Source of the DNA: CBDDBU01 sp965226045
GTDB taxonomy: Bacteria; Pseudomonadota; Alphaproteobacteria; VGEJ01
Direction of reading: 5' to 3'
DNA: 64,000 bases
Assembly (NCBI GenBank): GCA_965226045.1
Contig: CBDDBU010000015.1
Location: forward strand, 11,004 to 75,003
Shown: piece by piece, positions 7,823-16,820 of the stretch
Layout: every line of letters begins with the position of its first letter
Numbering within the stretch: the first letter of the stretch is position 1
The notes under the pieces: model-generated
Seen by the model: the letters and a program-made list of their open reading frames with translations, nothing else
Told to the model about the DNA's origin: nothing
Databases searched by the model: none
Program-made: the position numbers and the translations under genes

Positions 7823-8452
7823 CTATCCTCCCGACACCCCAGGAAGTTTTTGGCCTAGACCTAAAGCCCTGAAAACTTTTGAAGTACGCGTTTTGACGCT
7901 GCTTTCAGCCGGCTGCTTTCCCCAGGTGTTCTCACACCATTGCAGCAGTTGCTCGACGAGCGCTGCCTGAGATTCCGGAAGCCCATCCGGAGAATTGGCG
8001 ATCCGTATGATTTCGATGGTAAGGGCATCCCAGTCATATTCCCGCGGTCGGCCACCTTTTGATTTAATCGTTTGGTGATCCACAACGGCGGGAGGTTCGC
8101 TTCCCGCTGCATCAGGCATCAGGGTGTCGAAAAGGAACGCGGGGCGTTGTCCTTTGGCGCTCGCGAAAGCCATTAGATCGTCACGGGTGACCAAGGAGTT
8201 CGAATAATCTCCCAACGAAGTCAAAAGATTTTTGGAAGAGTCGGCCACGAGTCGACCCGATTGAATAGCGGACGAAATAAGCTGGGTAATCGGGACAAGC
8301 CGACTCACCTCCGAAATTGTTCTCGCGTATTGATTTTTGGATGCGTCGACGCCTGCCCAAAGGCAAGCAGCTTGCTTTACCGTCAGAGCGTCAACCAGCC
8401 CCCAATGAGAAAGGTCTGGTTCTCCTGGTGAGGGGAATGCCATAGACGCCAT
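7823..8452 (-). CDS. Hypothetical protein of the integrative element
   Basis: This is a 209-residue soluble protein of no family I can name. The N-terminus reads like a short conserved segment (LSHWGLVDALTVKQAACLWA) often seen in hypothetical proteins of integrative elements. The C-terminal third starts at a KGGRPREYDWD motif and continues as a helical region (LVEQLLQWCENTWGKQPAESSVKTR) compatible with a small DNA-binding or HTH fold. No signal peptide or membrane segment. It has a lower GC content than core genes. ATG 8452 was taken; an ATG three codons downstream is equally possible. Function unknown. Confidence 0.6.
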   Translation of the reverse strand: MASMAFPSPGEPDLSHWGLVDALTVKQAACLWAGVDASKNQYARTISEVSRLVPITQLISSAIQSGRLVADSSKNLLTSLGDYSNSLVTRDDLMAFASAKGQRPAFLFDTLMPDAAGSEPPAVVDHQTIKSKGGRPREYDWDALTIEIIRIANSPDGLPESQAALVEQLLQWCENTWGKQPAESSVKTRTSKVFRALGLGQKLPGVSGG

Positions 8453-8562
8453 TTAGGCTCGTATTTAGTTCGAAATAAAGGTTACTGTGGTCATGTGCTT
8501 AGCGGAGCCCCGTTCGTAAGAGGCCGTTTCGAAAGGGACTTATAAAGCTCACTTGACATCTT

Positions 8563-8940
8563 CTAATCCTCCCCGCCTTCCTTCTTTTGACCCGGAACGA
8601 GGTAGACCGTGGCCGGATTCTTCGTTCCTGCGCCATACTCAGCTTGAGACACCGTTTTGATCTCTGTCACATCGCCACTTGTGACATTCCTTTTGTTCCT
8701 AAACATCCAGCGCAGGGCGTGTAGGATCGTCTTGCCGTGGGCAGACACCTTGACCACGAGCCAGAGCGTCGTAAGCGTTCCGCCAACGCCAGCGGCCAAC
8801 CAAAACCAGTGGGGATTCATGTTGCCGGTCCACTTGCGCCACTTGACGGCATCTTCCTCCATGCCGGGAAGGCTCCACGCAAGCAATATGAGGCAGAAAA
8901 GACCAACCCACGGGCTGTTGACGATTTTCTTCCAATCCAT
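8563..8940 (-). CDS. Hypothetical small membrane protein
   Basis: This protein has 125 residues with two hydrophobic segments: WVGLFCLILLAWSLPGM near residue 10-27 and FWLAAGVGGTLTTLWLVV near residue 46-64. A basic loop (RWMFRNKRNVT) and a polar, Lys/Glu-rich C-terminal tail follow. It is probably an inner-membrane protein with a cytoplasmic tail. It is the last gene of the AT-richer block before the dioxygenase gene and lies on the same strand as the HTH/recombinase genes. I recognise no family; phage or conjugative accessory membrane proteins have this size, but nothing here proves it. Confidence 0.55.
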   Translation of the reverse strand: MDWKKIVNSPWVGLFCLILLAWSLPGMEEDAVKWRKWTGNMNPHWFWLAAGVGGTLTTLWLVVKVSAHGKTILHALRWMFRNKRNVTSGDVTEIKTVSQAEYGAGTKNPATVYLVPGQKKEGGED

Positions 8941-9091
8941 CCGACGAACCTGTCACCGGCGCGCGGGGCTATCAAGTAGCCTTTGTAAGCCCCTTTAACG
9001 TAGATACCGCGCCTGCTTGCCGTCCCGGTCGAAATCGACCTCGGTGGCGACGCGAGAAACCGGCTGCGACATATATCCGCGCGGGTTCGCT

Positions 9092-10105
9092 TCAGGCGGG
9101 CGGCGGCGCGAGCCGCGAGAGCAGGGCCGTGGCGCGGTCGCGCTTGGCCGCGTCGGCATCGCGCTGAATGATCCGGAGCAATGTCGCCCGCGCGGTTGGA
9201 TCGCCGCGCTCGGCGAGATCGAGCGCCATCGCGTCGCGCTCATCGTAGTATTTGCTGTCGAAGGCAACGACGCGCCGCTTGAGCGCCCGCCAATAATACT
9301 GCTGCGCGGCCGAGTCCCAGCCGGCGTAGATGTCCGGCCACGTCCCCATGCCCGCGTAGGGTTCCAGGCTCGCCGCCACGATCGGTTGGCTGGCCCGCTG
9401 ATAGCGCCCGTCGACCGACTGGCGAATCCGTGTCGAGTGGTTGGGCAGCCCCTTGTGCACGGTCATGCTGTGAAAAATGAGGACATCGCCGGCCGCGAAA
9501 TCGCTCCCCCGCCAGCGCCCAGCCAAGGGGTCCACGACCTCCATCCCACCCGGGCTGTTGGACATCCTAAACTCGCGCACCCCGTCGCGGTGCGAGCCCT
9601 CCGCCACCGTCAGGCCGCCCATCTCCATCGGACAATTGCTAAGCGCGGTCCACAGGCCAAAGGTCTCGATGGCGCCCTGGATGTGGGGAAAGTCCTGGTG
9701 CGGCGGGGCATTGAAATTCGCATGGCCGGGAAAGACGCTGCGCAGAATGGCCCGCGGATGGACCAAAACCGGCTCGCCAAACATGCGCTCGAACAACTCG
9801 ATGAACTCGTGGCGCAACTGCAATGCGTGCACCTCCTCGAGCCCGTACATTCTCTTGTAGACATCGATGAACGCCGGCTCGGGATCGACGCACGCCGCGC
9901 TCGGCTCGGCCACCGCGTCCATCAGCTCGGTCGCGCCCTTGAGCCATCCGGCCTCGCGACAAATCTCGAGGCATCGGCGCCGCACCGGCGATACCACCCC
10001 AGGTGGGAGAAGCCCGCGCAGGAACAAATAGCCATCGGTCGCGATGCGCGCCGACAGCGCCTCGCCATCGTCCACCAGGTCCGTCGAATCACGAAACGGC
10101 TTCAT
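9092..10105 (-). CDS. Phytanoyl-CoA dioxygenase (PhyH)-family oxygenase
   Basis: This is a 337-residue Fe(II)/2-oxoglutarate-dependent oxygenase of the PhyH family. The iron ligands are His136 and Asp138 in APPHQDFPH and His217 in MTVHKGL. An Arg shortly after (226 or 228, in STRIRQS) is the expected 2-oxoglutarate contact. Members hydroxylate very diverse small molecules, so the substrate cannot be assigned. GC content returns to the core level here, and no biosynthetic partner is adjacent: the neighbours are the integrative remnant on one side and an IS1380 element 80 bp upstream of the start on the other. The IS lies upstream, so expression could be affected by it. Confidence 0.85.
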   Translation of the reverse strand: MKPFRDSTDLVDDGEALSARIATDGYLFLRGLLPPGVVSPVRRRCLEICREAGWLKGATELMDAVAEPSAACVDPEPAFIDVYKRMYGLEEVHALQLRHEFIELFERMFGEPVLVHPRAILRSVFPGHANFNAPPHQDFPHIQGAIETFGLWTALSNCPMEMGGLTVAEGSHRDGVREFRMSNSPGGMEVVDPLAGRWRGSDFAAGDVLIFHSMTVHKGLPNHSTRIRQSVDGRYQRASQPIVAASLEPYAGMGTWPDIYAGWDSAAQQYYWRALKRRVVAFDSKYYDERDAMALDLAERGDPTARATLLRIIQRDADAAKRDRATALLSRLAPPPA

Positions 10106-10185
10106 TGTCGTGCCTCCGTCTCATTCGCCGCGTGGCCCCATTCGCCGTCGGCTAGGATCGTGTCCCGGCGCGTGGTGTAAGCCGA

Positions 10186-11837
10186 CATTCCCCAGATGAC
10201 ATCCAAATTCGCGGAAATCGTACCACGGCCCCATCTCCAAGGGGACTCTGTTCCCATTGCAGCCATCCGATGACATGATTTTGGTAATTGGCCAGCGCGT
10301 GGAAGGCCATTTGGTCGTTTCTCTTGCCATCCAGACACACCTCTCGTGTCGCAATCTCCTTGCCGTCGATTCCCTCGGCCTACGCCGGAGCGGGTCTTCG
10401 TCGTAGATCATCAATCAGGCTCAAGATTTTCTGGAACAAGCTTCTTGGGACTGCAACCTCGGCCAATTGAAATGTGACGTACCGGCCATGGCTGACAACT
10501 TTCGCACCGATCTTGACCAGCTTCTCCCTCAGCGTCGTCAGCGACCATTGCTCCACGGCATCGGGCAACGCCAGGGTACGCATGAAGTTGCCGAGGTTAT
10601 AGGCGAGTGCATGCAGCTGGAGCCGGACGGCATTGTTGCGTAACGAACGGCATGACAGCCGCGTCCACTTGATGGCGTTCTTGCCTTCCTTGATCCATTG
10701 CTCGGCAGTGCCGCGCTGATTGTAGAACGCAACAACCCGCTCGGCAGGACGGCTCAGGTTGGTGACGCTTGAGCGGTGAAACCGATCAAGGCCGACGCGG
10801 GGATACAGTTCCCCTGAGTGCCACTCCACCTTGGCGACGACCCGGCGGGGCTCCGTCCAGCTACCGGCCCGATAGCTGAAGTTCGCGTAATACCGACGAA
10901 CTTCCTTCGGCGGCCGACCGACGGGGCGCTTGAGCAGGTGCGCGATGCTGTCGTGCAGCACCTTGTTGGCCGGAAGCCGGATGGCGTACTTGAAGCCTTC
11001 CGCTTCCAGAAACTCATAAACCTCGGGCGAGGCGAAGGCGGCGTCACCACGGAAATAACGCCGGAGTGTCTTGTTCCGGTATCGAGCGACCACCGGGTCC
11101 AACACATCGCGCCATTCATGGGCGCTGTGCACGTTGCCCGGACGCAGGGCGCAACGCTCCAGATCGCCGAACTGGTTGAACACGAACAGCGGGTGATAGC
11201 ACGTGCAGCCGAAGTGACCGTTGTAGGCCGTGCCCTCCTGGTCACCGTAGGTCGGGCTGACGGAGCTGTCCATGTCGAGCACGATAATCTTCGGCGGCTT
11301 GCGCTCGTTAACCTGGTCGATCCAGATGCCCAAAAGGTCAGCGAGCGCGGCGAGGTTGTCATTGGTGGCGAGTAACTCCGTCTCGAACCGGCCCATCTGG
11401 CTGGTCGATGCGCCGCCGCGCTCGACAGCCCTGCCGCCGACGATCCACCGCATCGCAGGATCGCGCCCCAGCCGGTCGGCGTCGTTCACGTCCTCGTACC
11501 CGGCGAGACGACCATAGACGGATTGGCGAAGGAGACCGATGATGCCGTGCCAACCGTTCTTGCCGGTCCGGCTGTCAGCAATAACGTCACCGGCCAGCGT
11601 GGTCAGGCCGAGGGCTTCGTCCAGTTCACGATAGGCGAGCAGACCAGCGTCTGACGTGATCCGCGAACCGTGGAACTCGAACTTCAGTCTTCGGTCGAAA
11701 AACGCCCGCAGAAGCCCCCGATCCGACTCACCCCCCAGGTTCCGCATTCGACCCACCCTCCGTCTGATCTAATCCACTGATTCTTATACAGGAATCAGAC
11801 GGAAACCGCATCAGATGGATCGGTCACTTGGGGAATG
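10186..11837 (-). mobile_element. IS1380-family insertion sequence, apparently complete
   Basis: The ends are inferred from a 15-bp inverted repeat: CATTCCCCAGATGAC at 10186-10200 and the inverse of CATTCCCCAAGTGAC at 11823-11837 (13 of 15 match). The ~1.65-kb element holds one intact transposase. A second internal palindrome (TCCGTCTGAT near 11760 with ATCAGACGGA ending at ~11805) sits in the transposase leader. I could not identify a clear target duplication. The right end abuts the middle of a restriction-subunit gene, so the insertion or an associated deletion removed the 5' part of that gene. Confidence 0.7.
10380..11747 (-). CDS. IS1380-family transposase
   Basis: This is a full-length ~455-residue DDE transposase. 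Family features in order: the N-terminal FEFHGSRITSDAGLLAYRELD segment; the first acidic site in IVLDMDSSVSPTYGDQEG; the RRYFRGDAAFASPEVYEFLE block with the second Asp; and the C-terminal QRGTAEQWIKEGKNAIKWTRLSC block with the catalytic Glu. The frame is uninterrupted, so it is probably functional. The ATG giving MRNLGGESD was chosen; a GTG three codons upstream is an alternative. Confidence 0.92.
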   Translation of the reverse strand: MRNLGGESDRGLLRAFFDRRLKFEFHGSRITSDAGLLAYRELDEALGLTTLAGDVIADSRTGKNGWHGIIGLLRQSVYGRLAGYEDVNDADRLGRDPAMRWIVGGRAVERGGASTSQMGRFETELLATNDNLAALADLLGIWIDQVNERKPPKIIVLDMDSSVSPTYGDQEGTAYNGHFGCTCYHPLFVFNQFGDLERCALRPGNVHSAHEWRDVLDPVVARYRNKTLRRYFRGDAAFASPEVYEFLEAEGFKYAIRLPANKVLHDSIAHLLKRPVGRPPKEVRRYYANFSYRAGSWTEPRRVVAKVEWHSGELYPRVGLDRFHRSSVTNLSRPAERVVAFYNQRGTAEQWIKEGKNAIKWTRLSCRSLRNNAVRLQLHALAYNLGNFMRTLALPDAVEQWSLTTLREKLVKIGAKVVSHGRYVTFQLAEVAVPRSLFQKILSLIDDLRRRPAPA

Positions 11838-12089
11838 CGGGTTAAATGGGAAGCCAAGCGGATCACCGTGCTAGAAACCAAGGGCGATCAGCTCGACAAT
11901 CTCGACACAGCCTACAAGCGCGAGGTTCTCGCCTTTCTATCCGACAGCTTCGCATGGGATGACTACACCCCTACCGGCCAGTTGGAGTTGGTCCAAAACA
12001 ACGGCGGAACCGTCCAGTGTACGCTCATTCTCATGAGCGAATGGAGGGTGAAACTGCCAGAATACCTGATGGCAGATGAGCCTTCCTGA
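11838..12089 (+). pseudogene. Type III restriction enzyme Res-subunit, C-terminal remnant
   Basis: About 83 residues resemble the extreme C-terminus of Res (helicase/endonuclease) subunits of type III restriction systems or related DEAD/DEAH helicases. The ITVLETKGDQLDNLDTAYK segment, with an E-x-K nuclease-type motif, is followed by a beta-rich tail ending at LPEYLMADEPS. There is no genuine start: the only upstream ATG lies inside the IS1380 terminal repeat. The helicase domains and the partner methyltransferase are absent from the window, so no active restriction system remains. The assignment rests on a short stretch and is family-level only. Confidence 0.6.
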
Positions 12090-12176
12090 AGCGGGGAAAT
12101 CAGCGCGCGTGCTTGCTACGTGATTGCTAATGCAGTTCTAGCGCATTGAACTGGCCAAATAACCCCTTGAAAAGAT

Positions 12177-12253
<77 letters not shown>

Positions 12254-12261
12254 GTGGGGCG

Positions 12262-12291
12262 AGGATAGCAAACGCCCCGACGCTTGAGCAA
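12262..12291 (-). promoter_or_regulatory. Putative sigma-70 promoter of tRNA-Arg
   Basis: On the minus strand, TTGCTC and TATCCT are 18 bp apart, with the TATCCT hexamer ending 8 bp before the tRNA 5' end. That is a normal position for a stable-RNA promoter. Seen by inspection only. Confidence 0.5.
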
Positions 12292-12301
12292 TTCGCTGGC
12301 G

Positions 12302-13258
12302 CTAGTCGGCGGCGGCGGCGTTCGGGGCGCCGGCGTCGCGCGCGGTTAGGGCAAGGAAGATGTCCTCGAGGTCGGATTGCTCGGTCGTCACGTCGAGGAT
12401 GGTGAGGCCAGCCGCCTGGACGGCGGCGAGAATCTCGGCGACCTGGGTTTGACTGCGCTGATAGCGGATGCTGAGCGCGCCATAGGGCTCGATCTCGACC
12501 TCGTAGGGCCGCAGCGTCGCGGGCACCGCTTGCGGCGTCTCGACGAGGGTCAGCGTTAGTTTCTTGTGATCGAGCCGGCGCACCAGATTGGCGGTGGTGT
12601 CGGAGGCCACCACCCGACCGCGATGAAGAATGGCGATCAGATCGCACAGCTGCTCGGCCTCCTCAAGGTAGTGGGTGGTGAGCACAATGGTCGTGCCGGC
12701 CTGGTTCAAGGCGCGCAGCCGGGTCCAAAGCTGGCGGCGCAACTCGATGTCGACGCCGGCGGTGGGCTCGTCCAGCACCAGCACCGGCGGGGCGTGAACC
12801 ATCGCCTTGGCGACCAAGAGGCGGCGGCGCATGCCGCCCGACAGGCTGCGCGCGCTGGCCTCGGCGACGTCGCTCAGGCCGACCGCCGCGAGGATATCGT
12901 CGGTCCGACGCGCGGCCTTGGGCACCCCGTAGAGACCAGCTTGCAGCTCGAGCGCCTCGCGCGGCGTGAAGAACGGATCGATCGAGAGCTCCTGCGGCAC
13001 CACCCCGATCGACGCGCGCGCCGCGCGGCGTTCGCGGTCGAGGTCGTGGCCCCAGATCGTGACCCGGCCCGCGCTTTTCACGGCGAGCCCGGCTAGAACG
13101 TTGATAAAGGTCGACTTTCCGGCGCCGTTGGGGCCCAGCAAGCCGAAGAACGAGCCGCGCGGAACAGCGAGATCGAGGTTGTCGAGCGCCAGCACTGGCG
13201 GGCGCCGGCCGGCCCCGCGATAGGTCTTGCTCAGGCCGGTGGCCTCGATCGCGGCCAC
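12302..13258 (-). CDS. ABC transporter ATP-binding protein (ABC-2/drug-export type)
   Basis: This ATPase of the ABC-2/DrrA-like export class has about 318 residues. Walker A is GPNGAGKST, the signature is LSGGMRRRL, Walker B is VLVLDEPTAGVD, and the switch His is in LTTHYLEEAEQL. After the ATPase core a ~100-residue C-terminal domain continues to EDIFLALTARD, as in DrrA/CcmA-type proteins. GTG 13258 (VAAIEATGLSKTY) was chosen because the longer frame to 13333 adds a low-complexity leader. No permease gene lies beside it: the tRNA is downstream and a divergent zinc-finger gene upstream. The membrane partner must be elsewhere. Confidence 0.88.
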   Translation of the reverse strand: MAAIEATGLSKTYRGAGRRPPVLALDNLDLAVPRGSFFGLLGPNGAGKSTFINVLAGLAVKSAGRVTIWGHDLDRERRAARASIGVVPQELSIDPFFTPREALELQAGLYGVPKAARRTDDILAAVGLSDVAEASARSLSGGMRRRLLVAKAMVHAPPVLVLDEPTAGVDIELRRQLWTRLRALNQAGTTIVLTTHYLEEAEQLCDLIAILHRGRVVASDTTANLVRRLDHKKLTLTLVETPQAVPATLRPYEVEIEPYGALSIRYQRSQTQVAEILAAVQAAGLTILDVTTEQSDLEDIFLALTARDAGAPNAAAAD

Positions 13259-13543
13259 TGGGTAGGCAGAGGGTGACGCCGGGTAGGTGGAGACGGTGCG
13301 GCCGCTATTCAATGCTCTTCCTTCCCGGCCCAAAGAGGTTCCTTGCCGGCGCGCGCGGGCCGGTTCAAGGCGCGCGGGCGAAGGACCCGTTGTATGCGAG
13401 GGCGTGAGGTGTAGTCGTGAGGTGTAGTCATGTGACGAAACGGCGCGGTTGCTCGCGCGCGGCCAATGGGTATCATTCGCCGCGCCGCGCGGTCAACGGC
13501 ACCGACGCGGCGCATCGGCGCCACCGCCAACGAGAGCCCGCTC

Positions 13544-13726
13544 ATGGATTCGACCGAGGTCATCAACGTCGATCGCGATGTCGTTGACTGCGACGGCGGC
13601 GAGGGCCCTTTGGGCCACCCCGTCGTTTACCTCAACCTCGGCGACGATGGCCGCATCGACTGCCCTTATTGTGGCCGTCGTTTCGTGCTGGCGCGCCAAC
13701 CGGGCGCCGAGAGCCGAGCGAGCTAG
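13544..13726 (+). CDS. Small zinc-finger protein (NDUFS6-like zinc ribbon)
   Basis: This is a ~60-residue protein with the alphaproteobacterial zinc-finger signature: CDGG, then GHPVVYLNLGDDGRIDCPYC with a final GRRFVL. The Cys/His set (Cys, His, CxxC) matches the zinc-binding domain of the complex I subunit NDUFS6 family. ATG 13544 gives a family-typical length; an in-frame extension to 13466 is rich in Arg/Ala and is probably not translated. It lies between the divergent ABC ATPase and nadE. The molecular role in bacteria is not well defined; a link to respiratory complex I assembly is possible by homology. Confidence 0.75.
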   Translation: MDSTEVINVDRDVVDCDGGEGPLGHPVVYLNLGDDGRIDCPYCGRRFVLARQPGAESRAS

Positions 13727-13783
13727 CGCCCCCACCTCCCGTGCCGCCTTGCCCGAATCGGGCGGCGGGACTAAGTATCGGCC

Positions 13784-15445
13784 ATGACCGAGCGGCTTAA
13801 TATCGCGCTGGCCCAGCTCAATCCAACCGTGGGCGACCTCGCCGCCAACGCCGATGGTTTGCGGCGCGCGCGCGCGCGCGCGGCGGCGGTCGGCGCCGAT
13901 CTGGTCGTCGCGACGGAGCTCGCCATCACCGGCTACCCGCCCGAGGACCTGATCCTCAAACCGGCCCTGCAAGAGGCCGCGCAGGCCGAGGTGAGAGGGC
14001 TTGCCGCCGACACCGGCGATGGCGGTCCGGCGCTGTTGATGGGGACGCCGTGGCGCGAGGACGGCAAGCTCTTCAACGCCGCCGCGCTGCTCGCCGAGGG
14101 CGAGGTTGCCGCTCTGCGCTTCAAGCACGACCTGCCCAACTACTCGGTGTTCGACGAAAAGCGCATCTTCGCCCAGGGGCCGTTACCGGGCCCGGTGTCG
14201 CTCCGGGGGGTTCGGCTGGGCGTGATGATCTGCGAGGACATGTGGGGAAGCGAGGTCACCGAGTGTCTCGACGAGACCGGAGCCGAGATACTAGTGATCA
14301 TCAACGGCTCGCCATTCGAGGTCGACAAGCGCGACCTTCGGCTCTCGGGCGCGATCACCCGCGTCGTCGAGACCGGCCTGCCGCTCATCTACGTCAACCA
14401 GGTCGGCGGCCAGGACGAACTCGTGTTCGAGGGCGGAAGTTTCGTGCTCAACGCCGACCGCACTCTCGCCTGGCAGCTTGCGGAGTGGCGCGAGGAGGTG
14501 ACGCTAACCGAGTGGCGGCGAAGCGAGACGGGCGTTTGGGTGTGCGCGCCGGGCGAGGTGGCCGCAGCGCCCTCGCGTCTCGAATCGATTTACTGGGCGA
14601 TGGTCGTCGGGCTGCGCGACTACGTCGAGAAAAACGGGTTCCCGAGCGTCATCCTCGGCCTTTCGGGTGGCATCGATTCAGCCCTGAGCGCGGTCGTCGC
14701 GGTCGATGCGCTGGGCGCGGACCGGGTCGGGGCGGTGATGATGCCGTCGCGCTATACCGCCGCGACAAGCAAGATCGACGCCGCCGCCTGCGCCGACGCG
14801 CTTGGCATCCACCTCGACGAGGTCGCCATCGGGCCGGCGGTCGAGGCCTTCGCCGCCATGCTGGCGCCGAGCTTCGCCGAGCGCCCGGCCGACGCGACCG
14901 AGGAAAACATCCAGGCGCGGGCGCGCGCTCTGGTGCTGATGGCACTGTCGAACAAGTTCGGCCACATGCTGCTGACCACCGGCAACAAATCCGAGATGTC
15001 GGTCGGCTACGCGACGCTCTACGGCGACATGTGCGGAGGTTATTCAGTGCTCAAGGACATCTACAAGACCACCGTCTTTGAGCTTGCGGCGTGGCGCAAC
15101 CAGCAGAGCGCGGAGGGCTTCCAGGGGCCGCCGGGGCGGGTGATCCCCGAGCGCGTCCTGACCAAGGCGCCGAGCGCCGAGCTGCGTCCCGATCAGACCG
15201 ATCAGGACAGTCTGCCGCCCTACGAGGTGCTCGATGGAATCTTGTGCGAACTGGTCGAGGCCGAAACGCCGATCGCCGAAATGCCGGCCAAGGGCTTCGA
15301 GCGGGCGACGGTCGAGCGCATCGCGCGAATGTTGTATGCCGCCGAATACAAGCGGCGCCAGGCCCCGCCCGGAGTCAAGATCACCGACAAAGCCTTCGGC
15401 CGCGACCGCCGCTACCCGATCACCAACGCCTTTAGGGAAATGTGA
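13784..15445 (+). CDS. nadE: Glutamine-dependent NAD+ synthetase
   Basis: This 553-residue, two-domain enzyme makes NAD+ from nicotinic acid adenine dinucleotide, ATP and glutamine. The N-terminal nitrilase-like glutaminase domain (1-~260) carries the Glu-Lys-Cys triad: Glu in VVATELAITGYPPEDL, Lys in RFKHDLPNYSVFDE and Cys in VMICEDMWG. The synthetase domain (~275-553) has the PP-loop LGLSGGIDSAL and the GNKSEMSVGY segment. Length is typical. The stop codon overlaps the gltX start by one base, so nadE-gltX-cysS are probably one operon with translational coupling. Confidence 0.96.
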   Translation: MTERLNIALAQLNPTVGDLAANADGLRRARARAAAVGADLVVATELAITGYPPEDLILKPALQEAAQAEVRGLAADTGDGGPALLMGTPWREDGKLFNAAALLAEGEVAALRFKHDLPNYSVFDEKRIFAQGPLPGPVSLRGVRLGVMICEDMWGSEVTECLDETGAEILVIINGSPFEVDKRDLRLSGAITRVVETGLPLIYVNQVGGQDELVFEGGSFVLNADRTLAWQLAEWREEVTLTEWRRSETGVWVCAPGEVAAAPSRLESIYWAMVVGLRDYVEKNGFPSVILGLSGGIDSALSAVVAVDALGADRVGAVMMPSRYTAATSKIDAAACADALGIHLDEVAIGPAVEAFAAMLAPSFAERPADATEENIQARARALVLMALSNKFGHMLLTTGNKSEMSVGYATLYGDMCGGYSVLKDIYKTTVFELAAWRNQQSAEGFQGPPGRVIPERVLTKAPSAELRPDQTDQDSLPPYEVLDGILCELVEAETPIAEMPAKGFERATVERIARMLYAAEYKRRQAPPGVKITDKAFGRDRRYPITNAFREM

Positions 15446-16809
15446 TGGCCGGCGATGCCGAGGTGAGAGGCGAGGTGGTCACGCGGTTCGCGCCAAGCCC
15501 GACGGGCCACCTTCACGTCGGCAACGCGCGCACGGCCGTATTCAACTGGCTGTTCGCTCGGCGCGCTGGCGGCCGCTTTGTCCTGCGCCTCGACGACACC
15601 GACACCGAGCGCTCGGAGGAGGCGTTCGTCGCCGCTATCAAGACGGACTTACGCTGGCTCGGCCTCGACTGGGACGAACGTCTGCGCCAATCGGAGCGCC
15701 TTTCCCTGTATCGCGACGCTTTCGCCATCCTGCACGGCGGCGGCCGGCTCTATCCCTGCTACGAAACGGCGGAGGAGCTGTCGCTGATGCGCCGGCGCCT
15801 GCGCACCGCCGGTAAACCGCCCGTGTACGACCGCGCCGCTCTCACTTTGAGCGCCGCCGCGCGCGACAAGCTGGCCGTGGAGGGTCACGAGCCGCATTGG
15901 CGGTTTCGCTTGGGCGATGAGGCGATCGCCTGGACTGATGGCGTGCGCGGGCCGGTCCATTTTCTGCCCGGCAGCTTCAGCGACCCGGTGTTGTGGCGGG
16001 CCGATGGTCAACCGCTCTACACGCTGACCTCGGTAATCGACGACGCCGATCTCGGCATCAGCCACGTGATCCGGGGCGAGGACCATGTCGCCAACACCGC
16101 CGTCCAGATCGAGCTGTTCGCCGCCATCGGCGCACGGAGGCCTGAGTTCGCGCACCATGCGCTGCTGACCGGAAGCCAGGGCGAGGCATTGTCCAAGCGC
16201 CTCGGCAGCGCCGGGCTCGGCTCCTTGCGCGATCAGGGGATCGAGCCGCTCGCGCTCACCAGCCTGCTCGCCACCCTCGGCAGTTCCGATGCCGTGGCTG
16301 TGGCGCCAAGCCTCGCCGATCTCGCCGCCGACTTCGCGCTCGACCGTCTGGGACGCGCGCCGGTCAAGTTCGACACCGCCGAGCTCGAACGCCTCAACGC
16401 GCGGCTCATCCATGGGATGTCGTTTGTGGAAGCCAGCCCGCGCCTCGCCACACTCGGCCTGGCCGAGGCGGACGGGGCGTTCTGGCTGGCGGTGCGCGGT
16501 AACATCACGACCATCGCCGAGGCCGCGAGCTGGTGGCAGGTGTGCCACGGGGCAATCACCCCGGCGATCGAGGAGCCGACCTGGGCATCCGCCGCCGCCG
16601 CGCTGTTGCCCGAGGGCGAGTGGGATGAGAGCACTTGGGGGACCTGGACCGAAGCGGTCAAGGCGAGCACCGGACGCAAGGGAAAGGCCCTGTTCCGGCC
16701 ACTGCGCCTGGCGCTCACCGGCCGCGACCACGGACCCGAGATGAAGAGCCTGCTGCCGCTGCTGGGACGCGAGCGCGCCCATGCACGCCTGAGCGGTCAG
16801 ACCGCCTGA
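15445..16809 (+). CDS. gltX: Glutamyl-tRNA synthetase (class I)
   Basis: This enzyme charges tRNA with glutamate. It has about 454 residues with the class I signatures FAPSPTGHLHVGNAR (HIGH equivalent HVGN) and LSKRLGSAGL (KMSKS equivalent), plus the LRLDDTDTERSEE motif that contacts the acceptor end. The C-terminal anticodon-binding domain includes the KGKALFRPLRLALTG segment. ATG 15445 overlaps the nadE TGA; a GTG one codon upstream is also possible. The variant KMSKS loop resembles one of the two GluRS types common in Alphaproteobacteria. Whether it is discriminating (tRNA-Glu only) or also charges tRNA-Gln or another tRNA cannot be decided here. Confidence 0.94.
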   Translation: MAGDAEVRGEVVTRFAPSPTGHLHVGNARTAVFNWLFARRAGGRFVLRLDDTDTERSEEAFVAAIKTDLRWLGLDWDERLRQSERLSLYRDAFAILHGGGRLYPCYETAEELSLMRRRLRTAGKPPVYDRAALTLSAAARDKLAVEGHEPHWRFRLGDEAIAWTDGVRGPVHFLPGSFSDPVLWRADGQPLYTLTSVIDDADLGISHVIRGEDHVANTAVQIELFAAIGARRPEFAHHALLTGSQGEALSKRLGSAGLGSLRDQGIEPLALTSLLATLGSSDAVAVAPSLADLAADFALDRLGRAPVKFDTAELERLNARLIHGMSFVEASPRLATLGLAEADGAFWLAVRGNITTIAEAASWWQVCHGAITPAIEEPTWASAAAALLPEGEWDESTWGTWTEAVKASTGRKGKALFRPLRLALTGRDHGPEMKSLLPLLGRERAHARLSGQTA

Positions 16810-16820
16810 GACGCACCGCC

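Noticed and set aside
9017..10180. Long plus-strand frame (387 codons) opposite the PhyH-like gene
   Set aside because: Arg/His/Gly-rich chance composition and no family motif; the minus-strand gene has a full catalytic triad.
10102..10414. Several short minus-strand frames between PhyH and the IS1380 transposase
   Set aside because: They cross the inferred IS1380 left end at 10186 and have no family features.
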